From Opitutaceae bacterium (GTDB lineage Bacteria > Verrucomicrobiota > Verrucomicrobiia > Opitutales > Opitutaceae): a DNA stretch of 57,186 nt. Shown one piece after another: positions 11,296-20,663 of the stretch. A model generated the notes under the pieces. That model did not search any database. It was not told the DNA's origin and worked only from the letters and a program-made list of their open reading frames with translations. The DNA is taken from the NCBI GenBank assembly GCA_026125215.1, contig JAHCLN010000005.1, positions 1-57,186 on the forward strand, written 5' to 3'. Each line of letters starts with the position of its first letter. Positions within the stretch are counted from its first letter, which is position 1. The position numbers and the translations under genes were made by a program.

Positions 11296-11317
11296 CTATA
11301 AGTTCGGGTGGGATGAC

Positions 11318-12250
11318 TCAGCTTACCCGGATCAACTCCGCCAGACCGTCGGCCACGGACACCCGGGCGGTGAAACCCAGCTCGACCTCGGCGCGTGCAG
11401 CCGAACCGAGCGAATGGATGATGTCGCCCGCCCGCGCCGGCTCGAACCGGGGTGCCGGCGCCTGCGGGTAATGCCGCGCGAAGATTGCCACGATATCCAG
11501 CAGCGAGGTCGCCCGGCCCGTGCAGATGTTGGCCGCGCCCGGGGTGATGCCCGGCTGCACGGCGGCGATGACATTGGCCCGCGCCACGTCATGCACCGAG
11601 ATGAAGTCCCGCGTCTGTCGGCCGTCGCCATAGATGGTGACACCCCGGCCTTCGCGGTAACGGCGCTCGAAGATCGAGATCACCCCCGAATAGGGCGAGG
11701 CCGGGTCCTGCCGCGGACCGAAGACGTTGAAATAGCGGTGGCAGCGCACGGTCACCCCCCGGGGCGCAAGCCCGAGCAGGATGTCTTCGGAGCGCAGCTT
11801 CGCTTCGCCGTAAGGACTGATGGGGGCCTTTGCCGTCTCCTCGCGGATAGGCAGGTCGGCCGTGTCGCCGTAGATCGCGGCCGACGAGGCAAAGACAATG
11901 CGCTGCACCCCGTGCGCCAGCGCCGCGGCCGCCACCCGCTCGGTCGCGGTCACGTTCAGCCGGTGGTTCAGCTCGGGATCGCGGATGCTCTCCTGCACGC
12001 TGACGAGCGCGGCGAGGTGGATGATGGCTTCGGGCCGGAATTCCGCCACGAGCCGGTCGAGCACACCGGCCCCGGCCACATCCGCCTCAGCCAACCGGAA
12101 ACGCGACTGCGTGAGCGCGCCGGCGAGATTGCGGCGATGCCCGGAGCGGAAGTTGTCCACGCCCAACACGGTGTGACCCTCCGCCAGCAGGCGGTCGGTC
12201 GTGTGGCTGCCGATGAATCCGGCGGCGCCGGTGACAAGAATCTGTCCCAT
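11318..12250 (-). CDS. NAD-dependent UDP-sugar 4-epimerase (SDR family)
   Basis: The product is 310 aa, an extended short-chain dehydrogenase. The Rossmann glycine motif GAAGFIG is at residues 8-14, the catalytic serine lies in FASSAAIYGD, and the Tyr/Lys pair sits in SPYGEAK. RYFNVFGPRQDP and DGRQTRDFISVHDVA are typical of GalE / UDP-GlcNAc 4-epimerase relatives. It likely interconverts a UDP-hexose for envelope glycans. The exact sugar (Glc/Gal, GlcNAc/GalNAc or uronate) cannot be decided, so no symbol is assigned. Confidence 0.88.
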   Translation of the reverse strand: MGQILVTGAAGFIGSHTTDRLLAEGHTVLGVDNFRSGHRRNLAGALTQSRFRLAEADVAGAGVLDRLVAEFRPEAIIHLAALVSVQESIRDPELNHRLNVTATERVAAAALAHGVQRIVFASSAAIYGDTADLPIREETAKAPISPYGEAKLRSEDILLGLAPRGVTVRCHRYFNVFGPRQDPASPYSGVISIFERRYREGRGVTIYGDGRQTRDFISVHDVARANVIAAVQPGITPGAANICTGRATSLLDIVAIFARHYPQAPAPRFEPARAGDIIHSLGSAARAEVELGFTARVSVADGLAELIRVS

Positions 12251-12363
12251 GCGCGGACGCTAGGTGTCAGCCCCGCTCCATGACAAGCGCCGCGATGTAA
12301 CGGAAAAACCATCAGCACCTGTCTACCTTGCCGGCCTCCCGTCTCAGAATCCCAAGGCGGAAC

Positions 12364-12394
12364 CTGTCCGCCGTAGCCTCGGCGAAGGCGGATG
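12364..12394. repeat. TCCGCC...GGCGGA hairpin repeat element
   Basis: TCCGCC (12367-12372) and GGCGGA (12387-12392) flank GTAGCCTCGGCGAA. I recognise this as like a hairpin motif that recurs in verrucomicrobial intergenic DNA, but only one copy is seen here. It sits in the 207-bp gap upstream of the rhamnosidase, where no gene is supported. Confidence 0.5.
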
Positions 12395-12457
12395 AATGTT
12401 CCTCCATCGCGCCCTTGCCATCGGTGCGGGTGGCGGCTTTGGCTGCCAGTCGCTCCC

Positions 12458-15148
12458 ATGCCCTCCCCCACCCGTCCCGTCCAACTGCGTTGCAACTATT
12501 TCGAGAACCCGCTGGGCGTTCACGACCAAGCCCCGCGGCTGAGCTGGCGCCTCGCCACCGGCGGGCGCCGCGGCGCCCGGCAAACCGCCTACCGTATCAC
12601 CGTCGCCACCACCCGCGGCGGTCGCCCCGACCTCTGGGACAGCGGACGCGTCGCCTCCGACGCCACCACCCAGATCGCCTACGCCGGCAAAGCGCTGGCC
12701 TCGCGGCAGCGCGTCTGGTGGCAGGTCGAGGTCTGGGACGAGAAAAAGCGCCGGAGCACCAGCACGCCCGCATTTTGGGAAATGGGCCTGCTCAACACCG
12801 CCGACTGGCACGGCGAATGGATCGGCTCCAGCCTCGCCGGCGGCCCCGAGGTGCCGGTGCCCTCGCCCTACGTCCGCACGATTTTCAATGTCAGCCGCCG
12901 GCTCGCCTCCGCCCGGCTTTACGTCACCGCGCTGGGCTGCTTCGAGTTTGAACTCAACGGCCGCCGCGTGGGCCGCGACGAATTTACCCCCGGCTGGACC
13001 GACTACGCGAAGCGCGTGCAATACCTCGCCTACGACGTGGGCGCTCTGCTCAAACCCGGCGCCAACGCCGCCGGTGCGATTCTCGGCGACGGCTGGTATG
13101 CCGGCCGGGTGGGCTGGCGGACCCGCGGTTACTACGGCGACCGGCCCAAGCTCCGCGCCCAACTCGTCCTCACCTACGCGGACGGTGCGACCGAAGTGGT
13201 CGCGACCGACTCCGCCTGGAAAGTCACCTTCGGGCCCATCCTTGAGAGCGACATCATGGCCGGCGAGACCTACGACGCCCGCCGCGAGCTGGCCGGCTGG
13301 AGCACGGCCGGCTACGATGACCGCGCGTGGTTGCCGGTCACCACCTTCCCCGTCCCCGCGATCGAAGTCTCACCGCTGCTCGGCCCGCCGGTGCGGGTCA
13401 CGCAGGAAATCAAGCCCATCGCCCCGCCCAAAAAACTGGAGATCTGGCCCAGCCCGGTCTGGATCTACGATCTCGGCCAAAACATGGTCGGCCGCGTCCG
13501 CCTCCGTGTGAAGGCACCCGCCGGCCGGACCATCCGCCTGCGCTTCGCCGAGGTGCTCAGCCCGGACGGCACGCTCTACATCGAGAATCTCCGCACCGCG
13601 CGCTGCACCGATTTTTACACCGCCAAAGGCGACCCGCAGGGCGAGACCTGGGAGCCGCGCTTCACCTTTCACGGCTTCCGCTACGTCGAAGTGGACGGAC
13701 TCGCCGAGGAACCCGGCCTCGACACGATCACCGGTATCGTGCTGCACAGCGATACTCCGCGGACCGGAGATTTCTCCTGCAGCGACCCGCTCGTGAACCA
13801 GTTGCAGCGCAACATCGACTGGGGTCAGCGCGGCAATTTCCTCGAAGTGCCCACCGACTGCCCGCAGCGCAACGAACGCCTCGGCTGGATGGGCGATGCC
13901 CAGGTGTTCTGCCGCACCGCCGCCTGGAACCGCGACGTCGTCGCCTTCTTCAACAAGTGGCAGCGCGACATCGCCGACGCCCAGGGCAAGGAAGGCCAGA
14001 TGCCCTCCGTCGCTCCGCACATCGAAGGGGTGGGACCCGACGGCGGCCCCGCCTGGGCCGATGCCGCCGTCATCTGCCCGTGGACCATGTATCTGTGCTA
14101 CGGTGACAAGGAGCTGCTCGCCCGCCACTTCGCCTCGCTGGAGAAATTCATCGCCTACATGGAGGACCAGGCCAAGGACCTCATCCGCTCGCACCCCGAC
14201 ACCAAGGTCTGGCACGGCTACGGCGACTGGCTGGCCCTCGACGGCAGCGGCAATGTCTTCGGCAACACGCCCAAGGATCTCATCGGCACGGCGCTGTTTT
14301 GCTACAGCACCGATCTCGTTGCCAAAATGGCGCGCGTGCTCGGACGCACGCAGGACGCGGCAAAATTCGATCGCCTCGCCGCCCGCATCCGCCGCGCCTA
14401 CCAAAAGCGCTTCCTCACGGACGACGGTGTGGCCGCCGGGCTCACGCAGACCAGCTACGTGCTGACCCTGCAGTTCGACCTCGCCCCGGCCGCTCTCCGC
14501 CCGAAGCTCATGCGCGAGCTGGTCCGCGACATCGAACAGCGCGGCTGGCAGCTCACCACCGGCTTCGTCGGCGCCTCCTACCTGCCGCATGTGCTCACCC
14601 GCTTTGGTCGCACCGATGTCGCCTACAAACTGCTGCACCAGAAAAAATGGCCCTCCTGGCTGTATGCCGTCACGCAGGGCGCCACCACCATCTGGGAACG
14701 CTGGGATGGCTGGACCAAGGAAAAGGGTTTCCAGGACAAGGGCATGAACTCCTTCAACCACTATGCCTACGGGGCCATCGGCTCCTGGCTGTATGCGGTC
14801 GTTGCGGGTGTGGACCTCGACCCGGCGGAGCCGGCCTTCAAGCGCATCCGCCTCGCGCCCCAGCCCGGCGGCGAGCTCACCCGTGCGCGCGGCACCCTCG
14901 ACACCCCGCACGGCAAAATCGTCAGCGCGTGGAAAACCGCCGCCGGCCGTTTTGAGTGGGAAGTCACCGTGCCGCCCAACACCACCGCGACCGCCACTTT
15001 CCCGGTCCCGGCCGGGGCCAGAATCACCGAAGGGCGTTCGCCGCTGGCCCGCGCCGCCGGTGTTGCCGCGGTCAAGGCCGGCAAAACCGCCACCACCTGC
15101 GAACTCGCTGCCGGCACCTACCGGTTCACCGCCACCTGGAAAGGCTGA
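12458..15148 (+). CDS. Alpha-L-rhamnosidase (GH78)
   Basis: The product is 896 aa with the GH78 domain order: N-terminal beta-sandwich starting QLRCNYFENPLG, a second beta domain with the FEFELNGRRVG motif, an (alpha/alpha)6 catalytic barrel, and a C-terminal beta-sandwich. The signature PTDCPQRNERLGWMGDAQ is intact, as are the GATTIWERWDGW and SFNHYAYGAIGSWLY segments around the active site. The enzyme releases terminal L-rhamnose from polysaccharides or glycosides by inversion. No signal peptide is visible, so it probably acts on imported oligosaccharides. ATG 12458 is chosen because it begins just before the family N-terminus. Two oxidoreductase genes follow on the same strand. Confidence 0.93.
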   Translation: MPSPTRPVQLRCNYFENPLGVHDQAPRLSWRLATGGRRGARQTAYRITVATTRGGRPDLWDSGRVASDATTQIAYAGKALASRQRVWWQVEVWDEKKRRSTSTPAFWEMGLLNTADWHGEWIGSSLAGGPEVPVPSPYVRTIFNVSRRLASARLYVTALGCFEFELNGRRVGRDEFTPGWTDYAKRVQYLAYDVGALLKPGANAAGAILGDGWYAGRVGWRTRGYYGDRPKLRAQLVLTYADGATEVVATDSAWKVTFGPILESDIMAGETYDARRELAGWSTAGYDDRAWLPVTTFPVPAIEVSPLLGPPVRVTQEIKPIAPPKKLEIWPSPVWIYDLGQNMVGRVRLRVKAPAGRTIRLRFAEVLSPDGTLYIENLRTARCTDFYTAKGDPQGETWEPRFTFHGFRYVEVDGLAEEPGLDTITGIVLHSDTPRTGDFSCSDPLVNQLQRNIDWGQRGNFLEVPTDCPQRNERLGWMGDAQVFCRTAAWNRDVVAFFNKWQRDIADAQGKEGQMPSVAPHIEGVGPDGGPAWADAAVICPWTMYLCYGDKELLARHFASLEKFIAYMEDQAKDLIRSHPDTKVWHGYGDWLALDGSGNVFGNTPKDLIGTALFCYSTDLVAKMARVLGRTQDAAKFDRLAARIRRAYQKRFLTDDGVAAGLTQTSYVLTLQFDLAPAALRPKLMRELVRDIEQRGWQLTTGFVGASYLPHVLTRFGRTDVAYKLLHQKKWPSWLYAVTQGATTIWERWDGWTKEKGFQDKGMNSFNHYAYGAIGSWLYAVVAGVDLDPAEPAFKRIRLAPQPGGELTRARGTLDTPHGKIVSAWKTAAGRFEWEVTVPPNTTATATFPVPAGARITEGRSPLARAAGVAAVKAGKTATTCELAAGTYRFTATWKG

Positions 15149-15154
15149 GCCCTC

Positions 15155-16231
15155 ATGCCCACCGAAAAAAAATGGCGTATCGCCGGGATCAATTTCGATT
15201 TCCGGCATATGGACCATCTGCTCGCCTACGCCCACGGCGAGCCCAATGCCGAGATCGTCGGCATCGCGCACCATGACCCGCGCGAGATGCAGGATGTCAT
15301 CCGCAATCTGAAGGTGCCGGCCGACCGCGTCTTCACGGATTGGGAGGCCTGCCTCGCGCAGACCAAGCCCGATGTGGTCATCCTCTGTCCGGCCTACCCC
15401 GACCATACCGAATGGGTCGAGCGGGTCGCGTTCCATGGGGTGCATGTGCTCATCGAAAAGCCCTTCGCCATCAACCTGGCGCAGGCCGACCGGATGATCG
15501 CCGCGATGAAAAAGGCCCGCCGTCAGCTCGCGATCAACTGGCCGCTGGCCTGGTATCCGCCGCACGTCACCGCGCACCGGCTGCTGAGCGAGGGGCGCAT
15601 CGGCGAACTGCAGGAGGTGCATTTTTACGACGGCAACCGCGGCCCGATCCAATCCAACCCCAGGCTCGGCGCGCCCGAGCCTTCGCTCGCGACAAAAAAA
15701 CGCAGCTGGTTCTACGCCTCCGAGGGCGGCGGCTCGCTGATTGATTACCTCGGCTACGGCGCAACCATCGCCACCTGGTATTTCGACGGCCGCAAGCCCG
15801 ACGAGATCACCGCCGTCACCGCCGCCGCCAAAGGCGTGCCGGTGGACGAGCAGAGCGTGACGATCGCCCGCTACGGCGAATGGCTCTCAACCTTCCATAC
15901 GCGCTGGGGCACTTTCACGCATCCCTGGATCCACCAGCACCAGCCCAAATGCGGCTTCGTGCTGAAGGGCACGCAGGGCACGATTGCGAACTACGACTAC
16001 GAGCCGACCATCCGGCTCCAGACGGCCCGTCACCCCGAGGGCCGGATCATCCCGGTGGACAAACCCAAAAAGCCCCGCGCCAATCCCGTGCAATATTTTC
16101 TTCACTGCCTGGAAACCGGCGCGCCCATCACCGGCCCGATCTCCGTCGCCACCAGCCGTATCGGCCAGCAGATCGTGGACACCGCCGCCCGCAGCGCCAA
16201 ACTCCGCAAACCGCTGAAGTTGCTGGGATAA
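15155..16231 (+). CDS. Gfo/Idh/MocA-family oxidoreductase
   Basis: The product is 358 aa. It has an N-terminal Rossmann fold in which the usual GxGxxG is replaced by GINFDFRHMDHL, then the EKPF signature (VLIEKPFAINL) with the catalytic Lys, and a C-terminal alpha/beta substrate domain with LIDYLGYGATIATWYF. The family oxidises or reduces sugars, inositols or sugar acids with NAD(P). It starts 6 bp after the rhamnosidase stop, so it is in the same operon and probably handles a released sugar. The substituted glycine motif is unusual and may weaken or change cofactor use. Confidence 0.85.
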   Translation: MPTEKKWRIAGINFDFRHMDHLLAYAHGEPNAEIVGIAHHDPREMQDVIRNLKVPADRVFTDWEACLAQTKPDVVILCPAYPDHTEWVERVAFHGVHVLIEKPFAINLAQADRMIAAMKKARRQLAINWPLAWYPPHVTAHRLLSEGRIGELQEVHFYDGNRGPIQSNPRLGAPEPSLATKKRSWFYASEGGGSLIDYLGYGATIATWYFDGRKPDEITAVTAAAKGVPVDEQSVTIARYGEWLSTFHTRWGTFTHPWIHQHQPKCGFVLKGTQGTIANYDYEPTIRLQTARHPEGRIIPVDKPKKPRANPVQYFLHCLETGAPITGPISVATSRIGQQIVDTAARSAKLRKPLKLLG

Positions 16232-16249
16232 CCGGCTCAACTGCCGTTT

Positions 16250-16330
16250 GATTTTGGATTTTCGATTCTCGATTTTCGATTAACCAAATCACCGCTCCAA
16301 TCAAAAATCGGGAATCCAAAATCGAAAATC
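16250..16330. repeat. AT-rich long hairpin element, copy A
   Basis: Two arms of about 32 nt built from GATTTTCGATT-like units flank a 17-nt GC-richer loop and form a long imperfect hairpin. Each arm matches the opposite arm of the copy at 47723-47806 at roughly 28-30 of 32 positions, so the two are the same element in opposite orientation. It is strikingly AT-rich for this genome and fills the gap between the two oxidoreductase genes. Confidence 0.85.
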
Positions 16331-16334
16331 TCAG

Positions 16335-17396
16335 ATGCGTCCGCCCAAGCTTGACTACCTCCCCCGCGGCCCGCGCTTCCCCAAGCGCCACAAGCTCGGC
16401 CTCATCGGCTGCGGCGGCATCTCCCGTTACCACCTCGAGGCCGCCAAGTCCTTCGGCGTCGAGGTCGTGGCGCTGGCGGACGTCAATCCCGCCGCGGCGG
16501 AAAAGCGACGCGACGAGTTTTACCCGCAAGCCGCGGTTTACGCCGACCACCGGGAACTGCTGGCGCGGGACGATATCACCGCCGTGGAAATCGCCACGCA
16601 CACGCCGGTGCGGGCACCGCAGATCGAGGATGCGCTCAAGGCCGGCAAGCACGTGCTCAGCCAGAAGCCGTTTGTCTTCGACCTCGACACCGGCCGGCGG
16701 CTCGTCGCCCTCGCCGCGCGCAAAAAACTGCGCCTTGGCGTGAACCAGAACGGCCGTTACGCACCGCAATTTGCCGCCCTCCTCGCCGCCGTGCGCCAGG
16801 GTCTGCTCGGCGACATTTACACCTTGGACATGGTGATGGCGTGGGACCACACGTGGTGCCGGGGGATGCCCTACGAGGACCAGCACCACCTGATCCTCTG
16901 CGACTTTGCCATCCACTGGTTCGACGCCGCCACCTGCGTGTTCGCCGGGCGCAAGCCGCGCAGCGTCTTCGCCAATGCGGTGCGTGCACCCCGGCAGGAC
17001 ATGAAGCCGCCGATGTTGACCAATGCGGTCGTCAACTACGGCGACGGGCTCGCGACGCTCGGCTTCAGCGCCTACGAGTCGCTCGCCCCGCTCGAGTTCC
17101 TGTGCTGCGTCGGCTCCAAGGGCACCTTGCGCGGCATCGGCAATGTCAACCGCATCACCGAGGTCGAACTCACCACGAAAAAGGGCTCGTGGAAAATGCC
17201 CCTGCAAGGCAACTGGTTTCCCGACGGCTTCCGCGGCGCGCTCGGCGAATTTCTCCGCTCCCTGGAGGAAGGCCGCGAATCCACACTCAACGCCCGCGAC
17301 AACCTGCGCAGCCTTGAGCTGTGCTTCGCCGCCCTCGCCAGCGCCGACACGGGCAAACCGGTGAAACCCGGCGCCGCCCGGACCGGACGGCAGTAA
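16335..17396 (+). CDS. Gfo/Idh/MocA-family oxidoreductase
   Basis: The product is 353 aa with a canonical NAD-binding motif GLIGCGGISRYH near residue 23, a SQKPFVFDLDTG segment carrying the family catalytic Lys, and the C-terminal domain with LCDFAIHWFDAATCVF. The first ~18 residues are a basic/proline extension before the Rossmann fold. It follows another oxidoreductase of the same superfamily but is clearly divergent from it. With the upstream rhamnosidase it suggests a sugar-processing module. The ATG lies immediately after the AT-rich hairpin element, so that element may affect its mRNA. Confidence 0.88.
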   Translation: MRPPKLDYLPRGPRFPKRHKLGLIGCGGISRYHLEAAKSFGVEVVALADVNPAAAEKRRDEFYPQAAVYADHRELLARDDITAVEIATHTPVRAPQIEDALKAGKHVLSQKPFVFDLDTGRRLVALAARKKLRLGVNQNGRYAPQFAALLAAVRQGLLGDIYTLDMVMAWDHTWCRGMPYEDQHHLILCDFAIHWFDAATCVFAGRKPRSVFANAVRAPRQDMKPPMLTNAVVNYGDGLATLGFSAYESLAPLEFLCCVGSKGTLRGIGNVNRITEVELTTKKGSWKMPLQGNWFPDGFRGALGEFLRSLEEGRESTLNARDNLRSLELCFAALASADTGKPVKPGAARTGRQ

Positions 17397-17411
17397 GCCG
17401 GCGCGCCGGCT
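17396..17411. terminator. 16-bp perfect palindrome bridging two convergent stops
   Basis: AGCCGGCGCGCCGGCT is its own reverse complement. It touches the TAA of the plus-strand oxidoreductase (17394-17396) and the TGA of phoU (17413-17411). It can form a very stable hairpin from either strand and could serve as a bidirectional transcription end, although no U-tract follows. Confidence 0.5.
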
Positions 17412-18079
17412 CAGCCGTTCTTCACCGAGTCGTCGTGGCGCACGTCCTTGCCCTTGGCGAGGTAGATCATCTCCTCGGCGATGTTGGTGGCATGGTCGGC
17501 AATGCGCTCGATGGATTTGGAGATGAACATGAGCTCGATCGCGCGGCTGATGGTGCCGGGCCGCTCGATCATGAAACTCGTCAGCTCGCGGTAGAGCTGC
17601 TTGTTGATGGTATCCACCTCCTTGTCGCGGCGGATGACCGCGAGCGCCTTGTCGGTGTCACCCTTCAGGAAGCAGTCGAGCGCATCCCGCAGCATCTCCA
17701 CGGCCATGTTGGCCATACGGGGCAGGTCCACGTAGGGCTTGAGCGGCGGCTCGGCGGCCAGCCGCACGGCCCGCTTGGCGATGCCCGTGGCCTCGTCGCC
17801 CACGCGCTCGAGATCGTGCGAGGCTTTCATGCCGACAATGACCAGCCGCAGCTCCGTGGCGATCGGCGCGCGGAGGTTCATGTAACGGATGGCCTCGTTG
17901 TCGATCTTGATCTCAAGGTTGTCGAGTTCGTCGTCCGCGGCGATGACCCGGTCGGCCAGGCCGACATCGGCCTCGACCAGGGCTTTCACGGCATCGCGCA
18001 CCTGGCGGATGGCGGTCTCGCCCATCAGGACAAGATCGGAGCGGAAGGTTTCCAGTTCGGCGTCGAAGAAGCGTTTCAT
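17411..18079 (-). CDS. phoU: Phosphate signalling protein PhoU
   Basis: The product is 222 aa, the normal length for two three-helix PhoU repeats. The metal-binding motif pair shows as DDELDNLEIKIDNEAIRYM in the first repeat and DKEVDTINKQLYRELTSFM in the second. The second helix signatures ASHDLERVGDEATGIAKRA and KSIERIADHATNIAEEMIY are textbook. PhoU links PstB activity to the PhoR/PhoB system and represses the Pho regulon when phosphate is plentiful. It closes the pst operon, 31 bp after pstB. No phoR/phoB is present in the window. Confidence 0.96.
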   Translation of the reverse strand: MKRFFDAELETFRSDLVLMGETAIRQVRDAVKALVEADVGLADRVIAADDELDNLEIKIDNEAIRYMNLRAPIATELRLVIVGMKASHDLERVGDEATGIAKRAVRLAAEPPLKPYVDLPRMANMAVEMLRDALDCFLKGDTDKALAVIRRDKEVDTINKQLYRELTSFMIERPGTISRAIELMFISKSIERIADHATNIAEEMIYLAKGKDVRHDDSVKNG

Positions 18080-18110
18080 GGGATGAAGGTCGGGGATGGA
18101 AGGAGGAGGT

Positions 18111-18947
18111 TCAGCCGAACCGGCCCGAGACGTAGGCCTCGGTTTGGGCGTTGGCGGGGTTTTGGAAGATGTTGGTCGTGACGTCGTATTCGATGAGTTT
18201 TCCGAGGTAGAAGAAGGCGGTGCGGTCGGAGACGCGGGCGGCCTGCTGCATGTTGTGGGTGACGATGACGATGGTGAACTCCTTCTTCAGCTCATGGATC
18301 AGCTCCTCCACCTTCGCGGTGGCGATGGGGTCGAGCGCGGAACAGGGCTCGTCCATCAGGAGAATCTCGGGCCGGTTGGCGATGGCCCGCGCGATGCAGA
18401 GGCGCTGCATCTGGCCGCCGGAGAGTCCGAAGGCGCTCTCGTGCAGGCGGTCCTTCACCTCGTCCCACAGCGCGGCGCCCTTGAGCGAGCGCTCGACCAC
18501 TTCATCGAGCTCGGCCTTGCCGTTGCGGCCGGCGACGCGGAGGGAGTAAACGACATTCTCGTAGATGGACTTCGGGAAGGGATTGGACTTCTGGAAAACC
18601 ATGCCGATGCGCTTGCGCAGGGCGATGACCTCGATGAGCGGATCGTAGATGCTGTGGCCGTTCACCAGGATGTCGCCCTCGTGCCGGATCCCGTCCACAA
18701 GGTCGTTCATGCGGTTGAGATTGCGCAACAGGGTGGATTTGCCGCAGCCGGACGGGCCAATGAAGGCGGTGACCTGCTGCTCGGGGATGTCGAGCGAGAG
18801 CCCGTGCAGGACCTTGGCGGCGCCGTAGTAGAAGCTAAAGTCCTTGATCTGGATGTAGGCGGGGTTCAGCGCCGGGGCGCCGGCTGAGGCGGTGGTGGTC
18901 TGGGTCATGGTCGGGCGGGAGGTGGACGGCAGCGTGGCGGTGCTCAT
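18111..18947 (-). CDS. pstB: Phosphate ABC transporter ATP-binding protein PstB
   Basis: The product is 278 aa. Walker [10 protein letters not shown] is at residues 64-72, followed by the Q-loop [15 protein letters not shown] typical of PstB, the ABC signature LSGGQ, Walker B ILLMDEP and the switch His in IVTHNMQQA. It hydrolyses ATP to drive phosphate import with PstC and PstA. The first ~28 residues are a Ser/Thr-rich tail, so an internal ATG (18908) is also possible. It begins 9 bp after pstA. Confidence 0.97.
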   Translation of the reverse strand: MSTATLPSTSRPTMTQTTTASAGAPALNPAYIQIKDFSFYYGAAKVLHGLSLDIPEQQVTAFIGPSGCGKSTLLRNLNRMNDLVDGIRHEGDILVNGHSIYDPLIEVIALRKRIGMVFQKSNPFPKSIYENVVYSLRVAGRNGKAELDEVVERSLKGAALWDEVKDRLHESAFGLSGGQMQRLCIARAIANRPEILLMDEPCSALDPIATAKVEELIHELKKEFTIVIVTHNMQQAARVSDRTAFFYLGKLIEYDVTTNIFQNPANAQTEAYVSGRFG

Positions 18948-18956
18948 GGTGGGCGC

Positions 18957-20648
18957 TCAGAAGGTGGATGTCTTGTATTTTTTGCGCAGGTGGTTGCGGA
19001 TAAGGATGGCTCCGAGGTTGAGACACACGACGAGCAGGATGAGCAGGAAGGTCGTGGCAAAGACCATGGGCTTGGCCGCCTCGGAGTCGGGCGACTGGAA
19101 GCCCAGGTCGTAGATGTGGAAGCCAAGGTGCATGAACTTCCGCTCGAGGTGGAAGAACGGGTAGATCGAGTCCAGCGGCAACGTGGGCGCGAGCTTCACC
19201 ACGCCCACCAGCATAAGCGGGGCCACCTCGCCGGCGCCGCGCGCCATGGCGAGGATCAGGCCGGTAAGGATGCCGGGCAGCGAAGCCGGCAGCACGATGC
19301 GCTGGATGGTCTGCCACTTGGAAGCACCGCAGGCCAGCGAGCCCTCGCGGGTGCCGCGGGAAACCGCGCTCAGCGATTCCTCGGTGGCGACGATCACGAC
19401 CGGCACGGTCATCAGCGCGAGCGTAAGCGACGCCCACAGCACGCCGCCGGTCCCAAAGGTGGGGGTTGGCAGCGAGAGGCTGTAGAACAGCTGGTCGATG
19501 GTGCCACCCACGACATAGACAAAAAACCCGAGGCCGAAGACGCCGAAGACGATGGAAGGCACACCGGCGAGGTTGTTGACGGCGATGCGCACGGCCCGGA
19601 CAAAGGGTCCTTGTTTGGCGTATTCGCGCAGGTAGATGGCGGCTAACACGCCGAAGGGCGTAACCGCCACGCTCATCAGCAGCGTCATCACAAAGGTTCC
19701 GAAAATCGCGGGAAAAATGCCGCCCTCGGTGTTGGCCTCGCGGGGCTCGTCGGAAAGAAATTTCCAGAAACGGTGGGCGAAGATGGCGGCCTTGCTCAGG
19801 ATCGTCAGTTGGTTGGGACGATAATAGTCGATGAGATCGCCGGTCGGCAGCGTGCGCTCGGCGCCATCCATGGTCGCGTATACGATCCGGTTGACCGACT
19901 GAAGTTGACGCAGCTCGCGGGCGCGGGCCGCCAGCTGCTCGTAGCCGGCCTGCAGCTCCTTTACGGTGGTCTCGAAATCCGCGAGGCGGCGCTGGTCCGC
20001 CGGCGACATCTCACCGCCCCTGCCCTCGATCGCGCGCCGCTCCAGCCGAATCTTTTCCAGCTGACGGTTGATCCCGCCGATCTGGTCGCGTTCGATGCGG
20101 CGGATGGCGGCGCGCCGCTCGTTGCCCTGACGGACAAGCCCGGCCAGCACATCATCAAACGCCGGCGCGGATGCCGGGAGCACGGAACCGTCGGCCAGCC
20201 GCAGTTCCCTCGGCCGGAAGATGGCGTTGCCGTATTCGAGACGCTCCGCGACGATGACGTCCGCCGGCCGGCTCCGGGCCGCAATCTCGGCTTCGTCGAT
20301 GAATTTGTAGCCGAAGCCGTAAACATCCTTGTTACCAACGAAGAGCTGGTATTCCCGCTGGGGCGGGAGCGGACTGCCGTCGGCGGCAAGGGCCTGCACC
20401 GCTTTGACCTGGGACTTGACGATTTCGCCGCCAAATACCGGAGCGTTGTTCAGACCGGCAGTGCTGCCGGGCCGGAGCTCGAGCTGCACCACGGGTTTCG
20501 GCCAGAAGACCTCCAGGCCGTTCCACAGGATCATGCCCAGCAGGAACACGATCATGGTCAGGCCGACGCCCAGACCCATGGAAGTCACCCACACCCAGCT
20601 TTCGCCGGCGGGCTTCACGTCACTGGAAAGAAAATCGCGCTTTGGCAT
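18957..20648 (-). CDS. pstA: Phosphate ABC transporter permease PstA (long form)
   Basis: The product is 563 aa against about 300 for the short E. coli protein. The first transmembrane segment is near residues 22-44. It is followed by a hydrophilic insert of roughly 260 residues containing a charged, probably coiled-coil stretch (about 185-245), then the conserved permease domain with the EAA-type loop GASKWQTIQRIVLPASLPGILTG near residue 450. Long PstA forms with a periplasmic insert are known in Pseudomonas. The gene starts 15 bp after pstC. Confidence 0.93.
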   Translation of the reverse strand: MPKRDFLSSDVKPAGESWVWVTSMGLGVGLTMIVFLLGMILWNGLEVFWPKPVVQLELRPGSTAGLNNAPVFGGEIVKSQVKAVQALAADGSPLPPQREYQLFVGNKDVYGFGYKFIDEAEIAARSRPADVIVAERLEYGNAIFRPRELRLADGSVLPASAPAFDDVLAGLVRQGNERRAAIRRIERDQIGGINRQLEKIRLERRAIEGRGGEMSPADQRRLADFETTVKELQAGYEQLAARARELRQLQSVNRIVYATMDGAERTLPTGDLIDYYRPNQLTILSKAAIFAHRFWKFLSDEPREANTEGGIFPAIFGTFVMTLLMSVAVTPFGVLAAIYLREYAKQGPFVRAVRIAVNNLAGVPSIVFGVFGLGFFVYVVGGTIDQLFYSLSLPTPTFGTGGVLWASLTLALMTVPVVIVATEESLSAVSRGTREGSLACGASKWQTIQRIVLPASLPGILTGLILAMARGAGEVAPLMLVGVVKLAPTLPLDSIYPFFHLERKFMHLGFHIYDLGFQSPDSEAAKPMVFATTFLLILLVVCLNLGAILIRNHLRKKYKTSTF

Positions 20649-20663
20649 CGGAGGGAAGAAGGG

